A stretch of 64,000 nucleotides of DNA, taken from the NCBI GenBank assembly GCA_030849805.1, contig JASANZ010002221.1:1-64000 (forward strand). Direction: 5' to 3'. A program made the position numbers and the translations under genes. This document shows positions 48,901 through 61,100 of the stretch, in pieces (position 1 is the stretch's first letter; the number at the start of each line of letters is the position of its first letter). Origin of the DNA: Sergeia podlipaevii. Lineage: Eukaryota > Euglenozoa > Kinetoplastea > Trypanosomatida > Trypanosomatidae. The notes under the pieces were generated by a model. That model was not told the origin of the DNA, searched no databases, and saw only the letters and a list, made by a program, of their open reading frames with translations.

Positions 48901-51900
48901 ACTGTTCTCCACGAGTTCGTTTACCTTACTCGCCGTGAGCGAAGCAGAGTGGCGCACTGTGTAGTCCACCAGCAATCCATCCGCATACTGAGGTCGCACC
49001 TCCACTATGTGATCAGTAGGAATCCCCGTCGCCGCTATCACGTCTGTAGTGAAAGCCTCAATGAGCTGCCGCCGACGTGACTCGTTCAGCACTGGTAGCC
49101 ACGTAGTACCCTCAAAGTACATGGTGTGGGAAGTAACAAGTTCATCAATTATTGTAGATTGAGACGCGGTTATCAAAGCACGAGACGGCACAAGATTAGC
49201 GTCAGCCGATTCCTCTGCTTCAAGTAGCGCGAGACCGCTGACAAGCTCTTCATACAACAACCACGTACGTGCCATTGCGCTGGCATCCACTCGTTTATTG
49301 ATGAATGCCGCGCTCACGAGTTCAGAGTGCACAACTGTGTAGTCCATCAGAAGACCGTTCATGATGACAGGCTTAAGTTGCTGCACACACAATGCAGGAA
49401 GGTTAATCGCAGAACCAATATCATTGCTAAAGGCATTACGCAGCGCAGCGAGTCTCAGATCCACAATACGACCCCAGCTATCACCCTCAAAAAAAATGGA
49501 ATGCTTCGTACGCACCACACGTGCATCACCACCAGCTGCTACAGTAACGAGTGATGTTGCGGATGCAGAAAGCGGCTGGTGCTGCGGTGCCGTCTGAACC
49601 AACACAGGCAGCTCCTCACGACTGTTTAGCAGGCGCAATTCCTCACCGTACAATTTCCAGGTCTCCTCCATAAGGCTTCGATTCACCAGGTCGTTGATCG
49701 CATTAATAGTGAGTATGGGAGGGTGACTGACGTAGTAGTCCACAAGTAAACCCTCAGCGACCCTCGGCACAGCAGCAAACACAGCTTCTTGACTGAGAGA
49801 TAGAGCACGCGCAATGTCATTAGCGAACGCTGAAAGCAAAGCTGGCGCACGGGTCTCCAGCACACGCCACCAGAGTGGGCCATCAAAATGTATAGAATGC
49901 TTCGTCACATGCTCACCTGGCGCAAGAGGTACTGGCATTGCCTCCTGAGGCAATGCCAAAAGCATCAGTTCCTCTTCAAGTTCTCTGGGAGAGAGTTGGG
50001 GAGCCACTTCCTCCTGTACTGTAAAAGGTACTAGGAGATCTTCATAGAGAGCCCACGTCGCAAGCATCCTGCTGCCATCGATGCGCCTGTTTATTGCCGC
50101 TGCTGTCAATGATCCACTGTGAACAATTGAAAAGTCCACCAGCAGACCGTCTTTATCAGCATCATGAGGCACCAAATCGCGCACACAACCGCGTTTCAAC
50201 CCGATTGCTGCTGCAATGTCCTTCACAAACGCCTGCTCAAGTGAAACTGGCCTCTCTGCTACCACCCGCGGCCAGTTGGGACCTTCCAAAAAGAGCGAGT
50301 GTGTCGTGCACGCCTCTGTCACAGTGCGTGGCGACAGCTGCTGAGACAGCTTGTGCGCGCTCTCTGCCATGCCCGCGACAAGGAACTTCGACTCACCAGC
50401 GGACCGCGCTGACAACAGCGCCTCTTGCGGGCGGGACACACGCACAGAGTGCTGCCGGGCACTCTCTGTGCGCGCAGACATCCCTCCCGACTGCTGTTGC
50501 TGCTTGAGGCGCACGCTCGTCTGCGCTTCGGAGGCAGTGAGAGACGGAAACATGCGCTCGTACAGCGACCACGTCAACGGCATGTCGCTCTTTGTCACGC
50601 ACTCATCAATGTGGGGGCCGTCCGTCTCGGAGGCATTGCGGTGCACAACAAAGTACTCCAGTAGAAGGCCGTCTGGGCTGCTGCTAGCGAGGACGTTAAG
50701 CACGCACTTAGCGGGCACACCAGCCGCAGCCGCTACATCCTCGGTGAAAGCATCATGCAGGTCGGTAGGACGATCAGCGACAATATTCTCCCAGAGACCA
50801 CCCTCCAAGAACACGGCGTGCTGTGAAGAGGTGTTCCTTGTAGCCTCCTCTATCTGCGCAAACCGCGAAGAAGGGGGTGCTGAGAGGCCCGACTGCAAAG
50901 TCGCCTCATTGCCGGCTCTAACTCTCGTAGAATGAATCCGCGCGCTAACCGTGGGGGAAGTAGGTGTAGCGGCTATATGCATATCAGTACTTGCCACTGG
51001 ACGGTTACGGGAGGATGCATCGGCTGACGGTGACGTCATTGAAACTTCGCTGCCGCGCACAATCCTCGCAGATGGCACCTGTAGCTGTGTCGATGTGCCT
51101 GATGGAAGGCGTCTCGGTGACAGAAAAGCAGCAGCACGGGTTGGGGAGCCGCCTTGGTCAAGAACGTAACTGAAATGCTGAGGCATTGTCGAAACAGAAG
51201 TCCCGGATGGTAAGTTAGCTTCGTTTCCATGCACAATGCATGTGGAATGCGCATGTAGACGTTCTGCTTGCTTATTTACCGGAGCAACACCAGCAGTCCT
51301 TCTCGGTGTGTATGCGGCACCACGTGCAGTACCTACTGAATTTGCCCACAAAACAGATTCCGCGCCATGCGCTAGACGTGTAGAGTGTCGGATGGAGGAT
51401 GGGCTAACGAGAGACTGCATATCTACTGACGGAAGCTCTCGTGGAGAGGAAGAAGGTACGTTTGTGAGTGCTCGCTCCACCCCTTTAGCGTGCTGAGGGA
51501 CAGCACGTCGTGGTGATGGCAATTCAGCCAATTCTCTACTGACAAGGGTCTGCGTGGAAGTGTTTGGACTCCCTGAAAGGTGCGCGACGTCCCAGTGAGG
51601 GCGTGGTGAGGAAACCTGCTGATGCTGCTGGTGGTGTGGTGAGTCGTTCAGAAGAATTTCGGGAGCTAAAATGTGTCGAATAGGATGAGGAGCAGAAGCA
51701 GGAGAACTGTGTGGAGAGCTGGCAACTGGCACGGCCGCATTGTGAGCCGATACCGCCTTATCGAGGGCCCGAGGAGAAGAGCGTGTCAGGGCACGAGGGA
51801 GAGCGACGTCCTGATTCGACTCCACCACTGTACAGGCTCCACGCTGAGAAGTAGAACCAGTTGCAGTCGCAAGCGGTGGTAACATCGAGCTGCTTGCATT

Positions 51901-54900
51901 CATGTGCGCAACACGCGGCGACAGACGTGGTGAGCGCGGTGCAGATGAGAGGCTCGTCTCCGCACCAGTAGCCGTACCGATGACCCGGTGGTGGCCATAA
52001 ACGCTGGATTCCACCGACGGAATACTGTTGGAACGCTTACTGCGTATTTCCTCGTCGATGCGCACAACACGCGGCGACACACGTGGTGTGACGGCCGCAG
52101 TTGAAAGATTCCCCTCATCGCAATGCATGAGCGACCCGGATCGAGCGACAAGGCTCTCGGCGCGAGACACGGGAAGTCCAAGAGGTTCGGCCGACGCAAG
52201 AGGCACAGCAACGTCTTCGTACACAGCCCACGTCGCAAGCATGTGACTCGCATTTACCAAACCCAGAATGTCCAAAGAGCGAAGCACTCGAGGATGTTCG
52301 ACGGTATAGTACACAAGAAGTCCTTCCCTTTCTGACAAATGTGGCGTCACCTCCTTCACGCAAGAACGCGACAAACCCAGTGCGCTGGCAATGTCCTTCA
52401 CAAACGCCTGCTCAAGTGAAACTGGCCTCTCTGCTACCACCCGCGGCCAGTTGGGACCTTCCAAAAAGAGCGAGTGTGTCGTGCACGCCTCTGTCGCAGT
52501 GCGTGGCGACAGCTGCTGAGACAGCTTGTGCGCGCTCTCTGCCATGCCCGCGACAAGGAACTTCGACTCACCAGCGGACCGCGCTGACAACAGCGCCTCT
52601 TGCGGGCGGAACATACGCACAGAGTGCTGCCGGGCACTCTCTGTGCGCGCAGACATCCCTCCCGACTGCTGTTGCTGCTTGAGGCGCACGCTCGTCTGCG
52701 CTTCGGAGGCAGTGAGAGACGGAAACATGCGCTCGTACAGCGACCACGTCAACGGCATGTCGCTCTTTGTCACGCACTCATCAATGTGGGGGCCGTCCGT
52801 CTCGGAGGCATTGCGGTGCACAACAAAGTACTCCAGTAGAAGGCCGTCTGGGCTGCTGCTAGCGAGGACGTTAAGCACGCACTCAGCGGGCACACCAGCC
52901 GCAGCCGCTACATCCTCGGTGAAAGCATCATGCAGGTCGGTAGGACGGTCAGCGACAATATTCTCCCAGAGACCACCCTCCAAGAACACGGCGTGCTGTG
53001 AAGGAGCCCTTTTGGCCTCTGCTCTTAATGTACTGGCTGGAGAAATTTGTTGTGAAGCTGTCGACAGTGGCAGTGCATGTGCCTCAGACAGCGTTTGCGT
53101 CCTCGCATTGTCACCTCTATCTTCATTGCTTTCATCGGTATCCGCAAGTTCGCCTGCTATATCGTCGTACAATTTCCAAGTCATCGGCATAGTACTGTGC
53201 TCCACGCGCTCACTGACTTGGATATTTGTAAGTGGCGTCTGGTCTCGCGTTACTGTGCACTCGGCTAGCAGTCCACCTGCACACTTGGCACGAAATACAT
53301 GCACAGAAGCGGGGTCCACGTGCACGGCATCTGCAATATCTTTTTCAAGACAGCGCTTCAGCTCTGGTAAATGCTGGTTAATGACAACATCCCACAATTC
53401 TCCTTCGAAATGAATTGTGTAAGTCGATGCGCACGTGATCGGCAGCTGCCGTGGGACCGTAGTGTCGCTTGTGGTTCTACTTGTGCTCACAGAGAGGTCA
53501 TCGTCGTCACTTGGGTATAACGCCCACACACGAGAAAATTGTGCTAAACGGACTCGGTCGTTGACAGTGGTGGGGGAGATAGAGGGAGGGCGATGCACGT
53601 CGCACCACACATTCACGCCGTTGCTCTGAAGGAACGTCTCACATACAGAAATATCTAGCGGTGTCACATGCAAGGCACGAGCCGCGTCCGCTGTGAAGCA
53701 TTTGCAAAAGGGGGTATCATCCTTCTCTATCACCGCACTCCACTTATCGCCGGGAAGCTTGACCAAGTGCCGCGAGACACCTTTACCTGCTGCATCCTGC
53801 TGACCTGCCGTTGAGCACGTGACGGCACGCGCGCTCCTTCTCTTGGCTGCCGCTTCCGCTTTATCAAGCAGCTGCCACGTCTCGGGAAATTCATATTCCT
53901 CAAAACAGTCCTTCACGTTCTCAAACGTAAAGCCAGCAGGACAGCTGACCATGTAGGACACAGATAGTCCGTCCGGTGCTGCCTTGACCGACTCCACAGC
54001 CACAAGCGGTGCTCGCACCACAGCGCGACATCCATCGCGATGTAGAGCAACGGTGACGGCGTCATAGTTATCTGTGAGAACCTCCTCCCAGCGTGCACAC
54101 TCAAAGAATACATCGCTACGCTGCAGCCGCGTCTCCTCACGCAACGGCGCAGAAACAGCTGACTGACTAGAACCTCTCACAGGCTCTACAGGAGCTTCGT
54201 GCTTCTTGATTGCCGCGGGGCGGCGCTGCTTAGGTACCGGCTCCGCAGACGTTAAAGCCTCCTCACTAGTAGCAGCAGCGAGTGTATCGCTTGAATAAGA
54301 TGGGAGCTCTGTCTCTGGCTCACCAGTGTAAACGTTCTGCAGGAGTCCTTCAAGGGCAGCGTCCCTGCTTGGATCGGCAAGTAGATGAGTAGGGAACTGG
54401 TACGCAATGAGATCCTTGAGGGATTGATAGATTTTCCACATGCATGGATACGGGTACTCGTCCATGCGCAGACCAACGTCTTCCTGAGTGAGGGAAGGGT
54501 CGTGATAAACAGTGCAAAACACCATCAACTCATTGCGCGAGAACGACATATCTGTCACGTTCTGGGGTGGCACCCCAACAGCAGTGCAGGTGTCCTTCAC
54601 AAAGGCAGCACGCAACGCAACACTGCGATATTTGCGAAGCAAATACCAGTACTCTCCCTCGAACTCGACACAGTGAAGACTCGGAGCATGACCAGATGTG
54701 GGTTTCTGAGCCGTTGTGGATTGCCTAGCCTTGCGTACCGTGGGCTCCCTCCGCTTTGAGGATGCCCGACGAGGAATGGGCACATAACGAGGGAATTGCG
54801 TGTAAAAATCTATGGTAATGTTCTGACGGTGGTGGGTTTCTTGATTAATGAGGGTGATGTATTCCTGAATAAACTCCTCACCAAACTTGTCCTTGGCCTC

Positions 54901-54996
54901 TCGCACGGCCGGCATCTCCCTAACTTTTAAAGGGGGAACAGTGGTCTGACGCTCGTTTTTGCCAACCAACGCGTCTAGTGCACCATTCCCCGACAT
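45872..54996 (-). CDS. giant FAZ1-like repeat protein 1 (main part)
   Basis: About 3040 codons from ATG 54996 to the N. It consists of about 16 copies of a ~90-residue domain with the pattern H-x3-FEG-x2-W, then LxxAFxxDIAxAL, GLLVDYxVxH and a final TWxLYEE. Copies start near residues 105, 295, 415, 520, 665, 842, 1390, 1560, 1697, 1828, 1955, 2113, 2355, 2470 (divergent), 2605 and 2750. A Ser/Pro-rich linker of about 450 residues with many SPR motifs (935-1390) separates copies 6 and 7. I relate the domain to the conserved N-terminal domain of T. brucei FAZ1, a filament protein that attaches the flagellum to the cell body; this rests on memory of the pattern and needs an HMM test. No TM segment or signal peptide. 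The next gene upstream is a paralogue by domain content. Confidence 0.85.
50213..50828 (-). repeat. 616-bp in-frame duplication, copy 2 (C-terminal copy)
   Basis: Aligns base for base with 52388-53003 at a constant offset of 2175 bases (725 codons). I see about five mismatches, four of which lie in three amino-acid-changing spots. It covers the end of one domain, the Q-rich spacer and the start of the next domain. Similarity stops abruptly at both ends. Confidence 0.9.
52388..53003 (-). repeat. 616-bp in-frame duplication, copy 1 (N-terminal copy)
   Basis: Partner of 50213-50828. The neighbouring domain parts on either side are only as similar to each other as other copies of the domain, so identity here is recent. 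Confidence 0.9.
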
Positions 54997-55355
54997 CCGT
55001 TTTTTTGAAAGTAAACTGACGTTGGCGTAACAGAGACCGGGAAGATAGATGGCACCGTGACTGGGGTACCGCGTGCGGCGGCGAATGTCCCCCCTGGCAA
55101 CCGCGAAGGTGCGAGAGTCGACGATGTACTGCTACGGCTCACTGCGAAAAGACTACCTTGTGCACCGCTGCTACTAGCGTTTGTATCATCGAGTGGCGGC
55201 AGCTGCCTGGGCGTAGAGCGTCGGCTACGACTGCGTCCGTCCGCAGAAGGTAGCAGTGCTGATCTGGCTACCTTTGGCTCTCCAGCTGGACCAGCAGCCG
55301 CATCGCCGTTAGGGCTTCCTGCATGCATCGCTGTGCGTATAGTAGCAGAGTACAT
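54975..55355 (-). CDS. probable true N-terminus of giant protein 1, in a shifted frame
   Basis: A 126-codon minus-strand frame (ATG 55355, or MHAGSPNGD at 55328) overlaps the start of the giant frame and ends inside it. Its composition is GC-rich and Ser/Arg/Pro-rich (RSRSRRSTPRQLPP, SSTSSTLAPSR), like coding DNA here and unlike the AT-rich gaps. There is no room for a splice acceptor between it and ATG 54996. The two frames differ by one base at a run of seven T on the plus strand (55000-55006, A7 on the coding strand); one more A would join them. Most likely a sequencing or assembly slip, so the protein would start about 110-120 residues earlier. A separate small gene is less likely. Confidence 0.5.
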   Translation of the reverse strand: MYSATIRTAMHAGSPNGDAAAGPAGEPKVARSALLPSADGRSRSRRSTPRQLPPLDDTNASSSGAQGSLFAVSRSSTSSTLAPSRLPGGTFAAARGTPVTVPSIFPVSVTPTSVYFQKNGCRGMVH

Positions 55356-58144
55356 TCACTATAAGTTTACAGAGAGAAGAAGACCAGCAGAGTAGGCTGT
55401 TCTTCCTGTAATAAATTGCAGAAATAAACACGCCTAATAATAAGTGAATACTGCAAAGACGCACTTCCACAGAGAAAAAATGATAAAAATAATTTTAAAA
55501 ACCACGCTTACGATTCGACAAGTATATGTCTAATTGACTGCTCCCTATACAAGAACGTACTATTTGCCAAGAACTCGACCTTGTGATCCCCCTCTCCCAC
55601 TTGTGTTTTGATTTGTAATTATTATTTTTAAGTGAAGCGTCCCTTAGCAGCTAAATAAAGGCGTTGTCAGTTAGCAATCAAAATCAAAATGTCACTGGCA
55701 AACTTTACAACTTTCTCCCACCAAACACAAGAAGAAAGTAAAGTGCAGACACAACTATGTATTTTGAGATCCCCTGTTTGTGCAACTATGCAAGCACAGA
55801 GAAAGAAAAGAAACTGAAGCCGCTCTCCCCTTAATATATTCTTGTGAGGAGAAAATCAAAAAGTGGTGTTGCCTAAAAGTGGAAATTTCAAAACGTAAAA
55901 AAAAAAAAGCAAGCGCAACAGTTAGAAACTAGAACGCTGAAACACTTGTACAGGCACTTTTCTAAGTCGGGGAATCTATATAGGTTGAGGAGCTGTTCTT
56001 GCAGTATTTTATGTTCCAACTACACTCTTACTCTCTTTCTCTATCTATATATATTTTTTTTAGATAAGTATACAGAAGCAATTCTGAAAACAAGAAAAGA
56101 AGCAATAAAGAAAAACCTCAGCAAAAAAACGAGGAACGCTTTTGTGTATCAGAACGTACTTGGCGTAGAAAAAAGGAGCTTGAAGAGACAAAACAAAAAT
56201 AAATGAAACTTCAAGAAGCGAGAGAAAAGCAGTTCCTACTGAAACGTAGAAACTAGTAAGCAGATAATGTAAAAAAAGCTTTTATAAAAGAGACGCTTAC
56301 TTGATACTGTTCCTTTGTTGCTGAGACGCAAGGGCAGGTATTTTCTCCTCTCTCTCTCTCTCTCTTTCTATATATATCTTTCTCTGGAAATTAATTTAAA
56401 GTAACTGGCGGTGCAACCTAACAGAGCAACAATAACCAGAGAAAAAAAAAAGCTAAAATGAATATATGAAAAAAAAAAAAGATACAACAAGAGATAAGTG
56501 CTGAGATTATATGAACAAAATGTATATAGTAAGCACACTACGCTTTCTTCCTAGATCGAAATATAGCAACAAAATGATTCCAAAAAAAAAGACAAAGTGA
56601 GGGGTTGCATAAGTGGCATTTAGTTGAATTGCGTCACAACAGAAGCAAATAATTTGAAAGCAGCACTTCATTGCGTGAGATCGTGGGGACCTACAGATTC
56701 TCTTTAAGTCGTAAGAAGAGAAAAACATGAACGGTGGAGATACCACCACACGAAATTACACGAGAAAAAAAGTGTTCGCACTGTCCTCCCTTTCCAGGTA
56801 GTGTTTTGTTTTTGTATTTGTTCATAGATATTGATCTCTACAATGTGTGTGTGTGTCTGTACAACATCCACATGGCTACTACTGTTCCTATATATTTTTT
56901 CCCCACTTCGTACAAGTATTCGTGATTTTCATTTCTCCCTACTCTTTTCTGCTGTAAAAAAAAAAAAAGTGATGCAGCATCAGAACGCTCCCATCACAAA
57001 TAGGACAGCAATATGAAAGAATACTATACACACACACACACACACTCTTGTTGCGCACTGCGGTAGCTTTCTGGTCACCATGCAATATCCAATTCCTTTT
57101 TTTGAAAATGAAAACAAATATATATGACAATAACAAAATAGTAAATAACATCTCACAAGACAAAATAAAATTCATGAATATATAAACGAAATAAAATACA
57201 ACTTTTCCCGTACAAAAATGTCCTCTTTATTGTTGATAGTTTCTAAAGAAATGATGTGATAAAGCAAAAAGGGGAAAATCGCACTGTACCTCACAAACAT
57301 ACAGGGCAACTACTTATGTTGCGTTTCAGTAGTGAATATATATGTACAATACTTCTACAAAAAGGTCGTGATATTCTCAAAACTGAAGTTTAGAACGTCC
57401 AGGTACAAAGAAGCCACAAAAAAAATTTAGAAAAAAAAAGTGAGCGCACAAAGCAAGCTGCTTCACAATTGTTTCTTTTGTTCTTCTTCTCTATTGGAGT
57501 GCTTCACAGAAGACAACAAGATTTTACTCATGCAAGCAGATAGTAAAGAAGCAAAGCAACTAGTCACTTCGTGGTAGACTGCGACAATGCACCGCAATCG
57601 TGCGCATGACAGTGCACTCTCAGTCTTTTCATCATATAACAAACAGCTGAAAAATAAAAAGAGCATTGGTGTTTAGGGGGAGGGGAGGAAAAAAAAAATA
57701 AAAGAAGCAATATATATATAACCCAACGGTTAGTAGGATAATCTACAAGGTTGCAAGAGGAAAGGTGAAATAATATTTAAAACACATGAAATACGAAGTT
57801 GACACTATCCTCGTGATTTGTGCCTACACCTATCAACCAAAGAGACAAAACAAGAGGGGGAAAAAGATTCCTCTTCTCTTATCCTCTGTACAGCAATGGC
57901 ATGCTTGCATACATGCTACGGGGGCAGCAATCAATCATCTAACTATCTATACCACCAACTCTTCATATAAGCACATCACTTATATTTGAAAGCAACAAAA
58001 AAGTAAAGAAATATATAATCATAATAGTGATCATAATAAGAGTAGTAACGCACTTACACAACATCAACATGAGGAAAGGCGAAACAGGAGTGAGAGACTG
58101 GGGTCACAACAAGCCAATTGAAAGAATTTTCCCCCTGCAAGACT
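55356..58144. other. 2.8-kb AT-rich intergenic region between the two giant genes
   Basis: The longest gene-free stretch of the window. Mostly A/T with homopolymer runs, a CT microsatellite at about 56347-56366 and an AC microsatellite at about 57027-57045. Open frames on both strands are below 90 codons and have AT-driven composition. It should hold the long 3' UTR of giant gene 2 and the leader of giant gene 1. No tRNA, snoRNA or other RNA could be recognised by eye. Confidence 0.45.
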
Positions 58145-61100
58145 TTACTGGTAACTGCTTGACATGACGCGCCGAGACGGTACCTTTTTCGTCAGTTGCG
58201 AAGGATGCGCTGCGCTGTTGCCTAGAACCATCGAGGTCTCACGGCTCACGACGGTGCCGTCGCGCGGGGGCAAGTATGGCAAAAAGCCGCTGGTGTTAGC
58301 ACCAGACACGTCTCGGTACTTCACATCGCGCTTCTCCGGAGAAGTTGCTTTGCTATAAACCAGCGACCTGCGCCTCTCACGTTCAACTTGCTCGTGCTGC
58401 TCCTTGCGCGCGCGGTCGCGCTGACGGCGAGAGAGCTCATCTTCCAGTTCACGTAGATTAGTACGCCGCGCGCTGCGGCCTAGGCTGCTCAAGCGAGATC
58501 GCGGGCGGCCAGAAGGTGGGGTGGGCACAAGTGAAGAGCGACGGTGTCCATTCGCGGTAGACTGGCCAAGGGCGCTCACACTAAGGTTGTGTGCCAAAGA
58601 CGAACTGCGTGAGACGGAACGATGAGACCGGGTAGGCGTATGACGAGAGAGGACGCTGGTGCTGTCATTTATGCTGCGTGACGTTGACAGTTGTGGCTTC
58701 TTGCGGGCACGTAGCTCTGCCAAGGCACGGTGGCCGGGAGACTCGGCACGGCGCTCGCTGACATAGTAAAGGTAATTGGCGGTTGGCTGATCATATGCGG
58801 TATCCTGAGAGTTCCGCGCAAACGGGTACGTTTCCGCACCTGAACAGCTGTCCTTGTGCTGAAGACGTTGGCACGTGGGGCACACATGCGAACTCGGACT
58901 GAGGAGACTCCTTGAACTTGGTGAAAGTTTCTGTAACGACGGGGTATGATCCAGCTCCCCTGGGGTACGCCAAGGAGAACGACTTTGTGCGGCTTCTCCG
59001 CCTGGGGCGTTTCGCTTCATGACAGGGCTCGAGGAAGTGCGTTTCGGCACTGCCGAAGGCCTCGTGGTATCACCGTAGAGTGCCCACACACGTGGATAGT
59101 CGTGGGCATCCAGCGCAGAGTCAATCTGCTCCTCGGAAAGGGTGTCAGGGTGGGTAGCAAAGAAGTCTACGATGATGTCATTCCTGATGGCATAGTCCAC
59201 AATGCGAATATCCATTAGTGAAACACCAAGTGCCGAGGACGTGTCAGTATGAAACGCACTACAGAAGGCATCCCAGTCGTGATCCACAACATCGCCCCAC
59301 TTGTCGCCTACGAAGCCGACGCGGTGGAACGTCGTTGCTGGTCCGCCTGCACCGAGGCTACTATTCTCGCAGTCGTAATACAATCTCCACACTTCATCGT
59401 ACGGCGCGGTGCGAAGAATCTGGTCCACGTCCTTGTTCGTCATCGTTGAAGGATGCTCCACGTTGAAAGCAACCACTGTGTCACCCTTCTTCTCATCACA
59501 TTGTATCTTGGTGACAGCGTCTGGATAGTACCCAAGAGAAGCACCGGTATCACGTAAAAAGGCAGTCACAAACTCGTCGCGATGCTTCGATGTAACCTCG
59601 GGCCACTTCATTCCAATAAAGCCAACGCGGTGACGCGTGGAGACCATGCGCAGATGTTGCTTCTCCTCGCGAGGTTTCACGCGCGGCAGCTCATGCATCG
59701 AAGACGCGAGTGCTGAGTCCGCACCACGTTCGCTCGCGACGGAGGCCTCTTCCTCATAGTCAAACAAAGATGGCATCAACTTCTTCCGTAGTGGCACAGG
59801 TGCAACATCGTCGGTAAATGACTTACGCACCGCGCTTGACATCAGCTCCGCTTCAACCCCAACTACGGACTGTGTGTACTCGATATGGATCATCTCCTCA
59901 GCACGCAGTGTGGGATTCTTCTCTTGAACCACTACACGAGGATACAGCTGCCATATCTCAGGGTAGGTATGAGTGGCGAGCTTGCTATCAATTTGTCCCT
60001 GAGGAACGTAAATGTCGTGCACAAGATCAAACTCGGCCAGAAGACTCCCACTTACAAAGACAAGATTGGAGATGCGGCGGGAGTCAATACCGAGCACCTC
60101 AGAGACCTCGTAACGAAAAGCCTTCTCAAGTTCCTTCTCTCTGTAGTCAATAACGTGGCACCACAAGTCCCCAGCGATGCGAACAGTGTGGTGAGTGAGA
60201 TAAAGTGGGGCTCCCGGTCCTTCATAGCGCGGCTGTTCCTCCTCTTTCACAGCCAATGGAGTGGGGGTCCGCAGACTTGTCTCTGTAGGCTTCGGGGGCT
60301 CGATAGCGTGCGCACGCAGTGGTGACAGTGAGGCATCTTCCATAGCAACTTCACGGCCAGGTGGGCTCGCAGCGCCTTGATGTTCTTCACCCATGACAGC
60401 CTCTCGACCGTCCTGCGCCAGTGGATTCGCGCAAGGCGAAGCATGAGAACTCTCGCTCACTCCAGGATCATAATGCGAGTTTTCTTGCCCCATAATAGGT
60501 TCTTCACCCCTGCTGACTAAGTCCGTTTCACGTCCCACATGGCGCTTTATGTCTACGGGGCTTTCAAGGCTTGGTTCATGCACAGCTGACTCATGACCTG
60601 CGAGCGAAACATTTGCCGACTCATCGCCAAGCTGCGCCTCCTTCCCAGCTTCATGAGCCACGCTCGTAGGCACGTTTGTCTCTGTTTGCCGCGCCACATA
60701 TTCCTCTCGCGGACTAGCTGCATCGTCGCCAAGACTTGCCTCCTCAACATGCGTATGCATTGGCTGACGGGGAGAATCCATACCTGGCTCGTAATCCTTC
60801 GTCTCAAAGCCCCCCTTGGAACTGAATAAACTGTCTCCCATTGCTTCCTCTGATACGGCACTGCGTTCCGTACCGTGAGGAGCGTTATTAGGATCGTCAT
60901 ACATGCCGCCCTCGTACCCAGCAAGAGGACGACCATGGCCATCCTCTCCCAGCTCAGCCTCCGTACCCTGCTGGATTTCGGCGCTTGCTCCAGTGGGTGC
61001 GGCCTCACTTGGAGGATGCTCAACCATTTCAGTCAGACGCGCGGGTATCTCCTCGGCTGTCTCTGCCTGTGTGATCTCATTTATGTACGCATACTGTGGC

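Noticed and set aside
52526..53413. 295-codon plus-strand open frame
   Set aside because: Lies antisense within the giant gene, consists of the reverse reading of the domain repeats, and recurs in shorter form at 50351-50935 because of the duplication. No own features.
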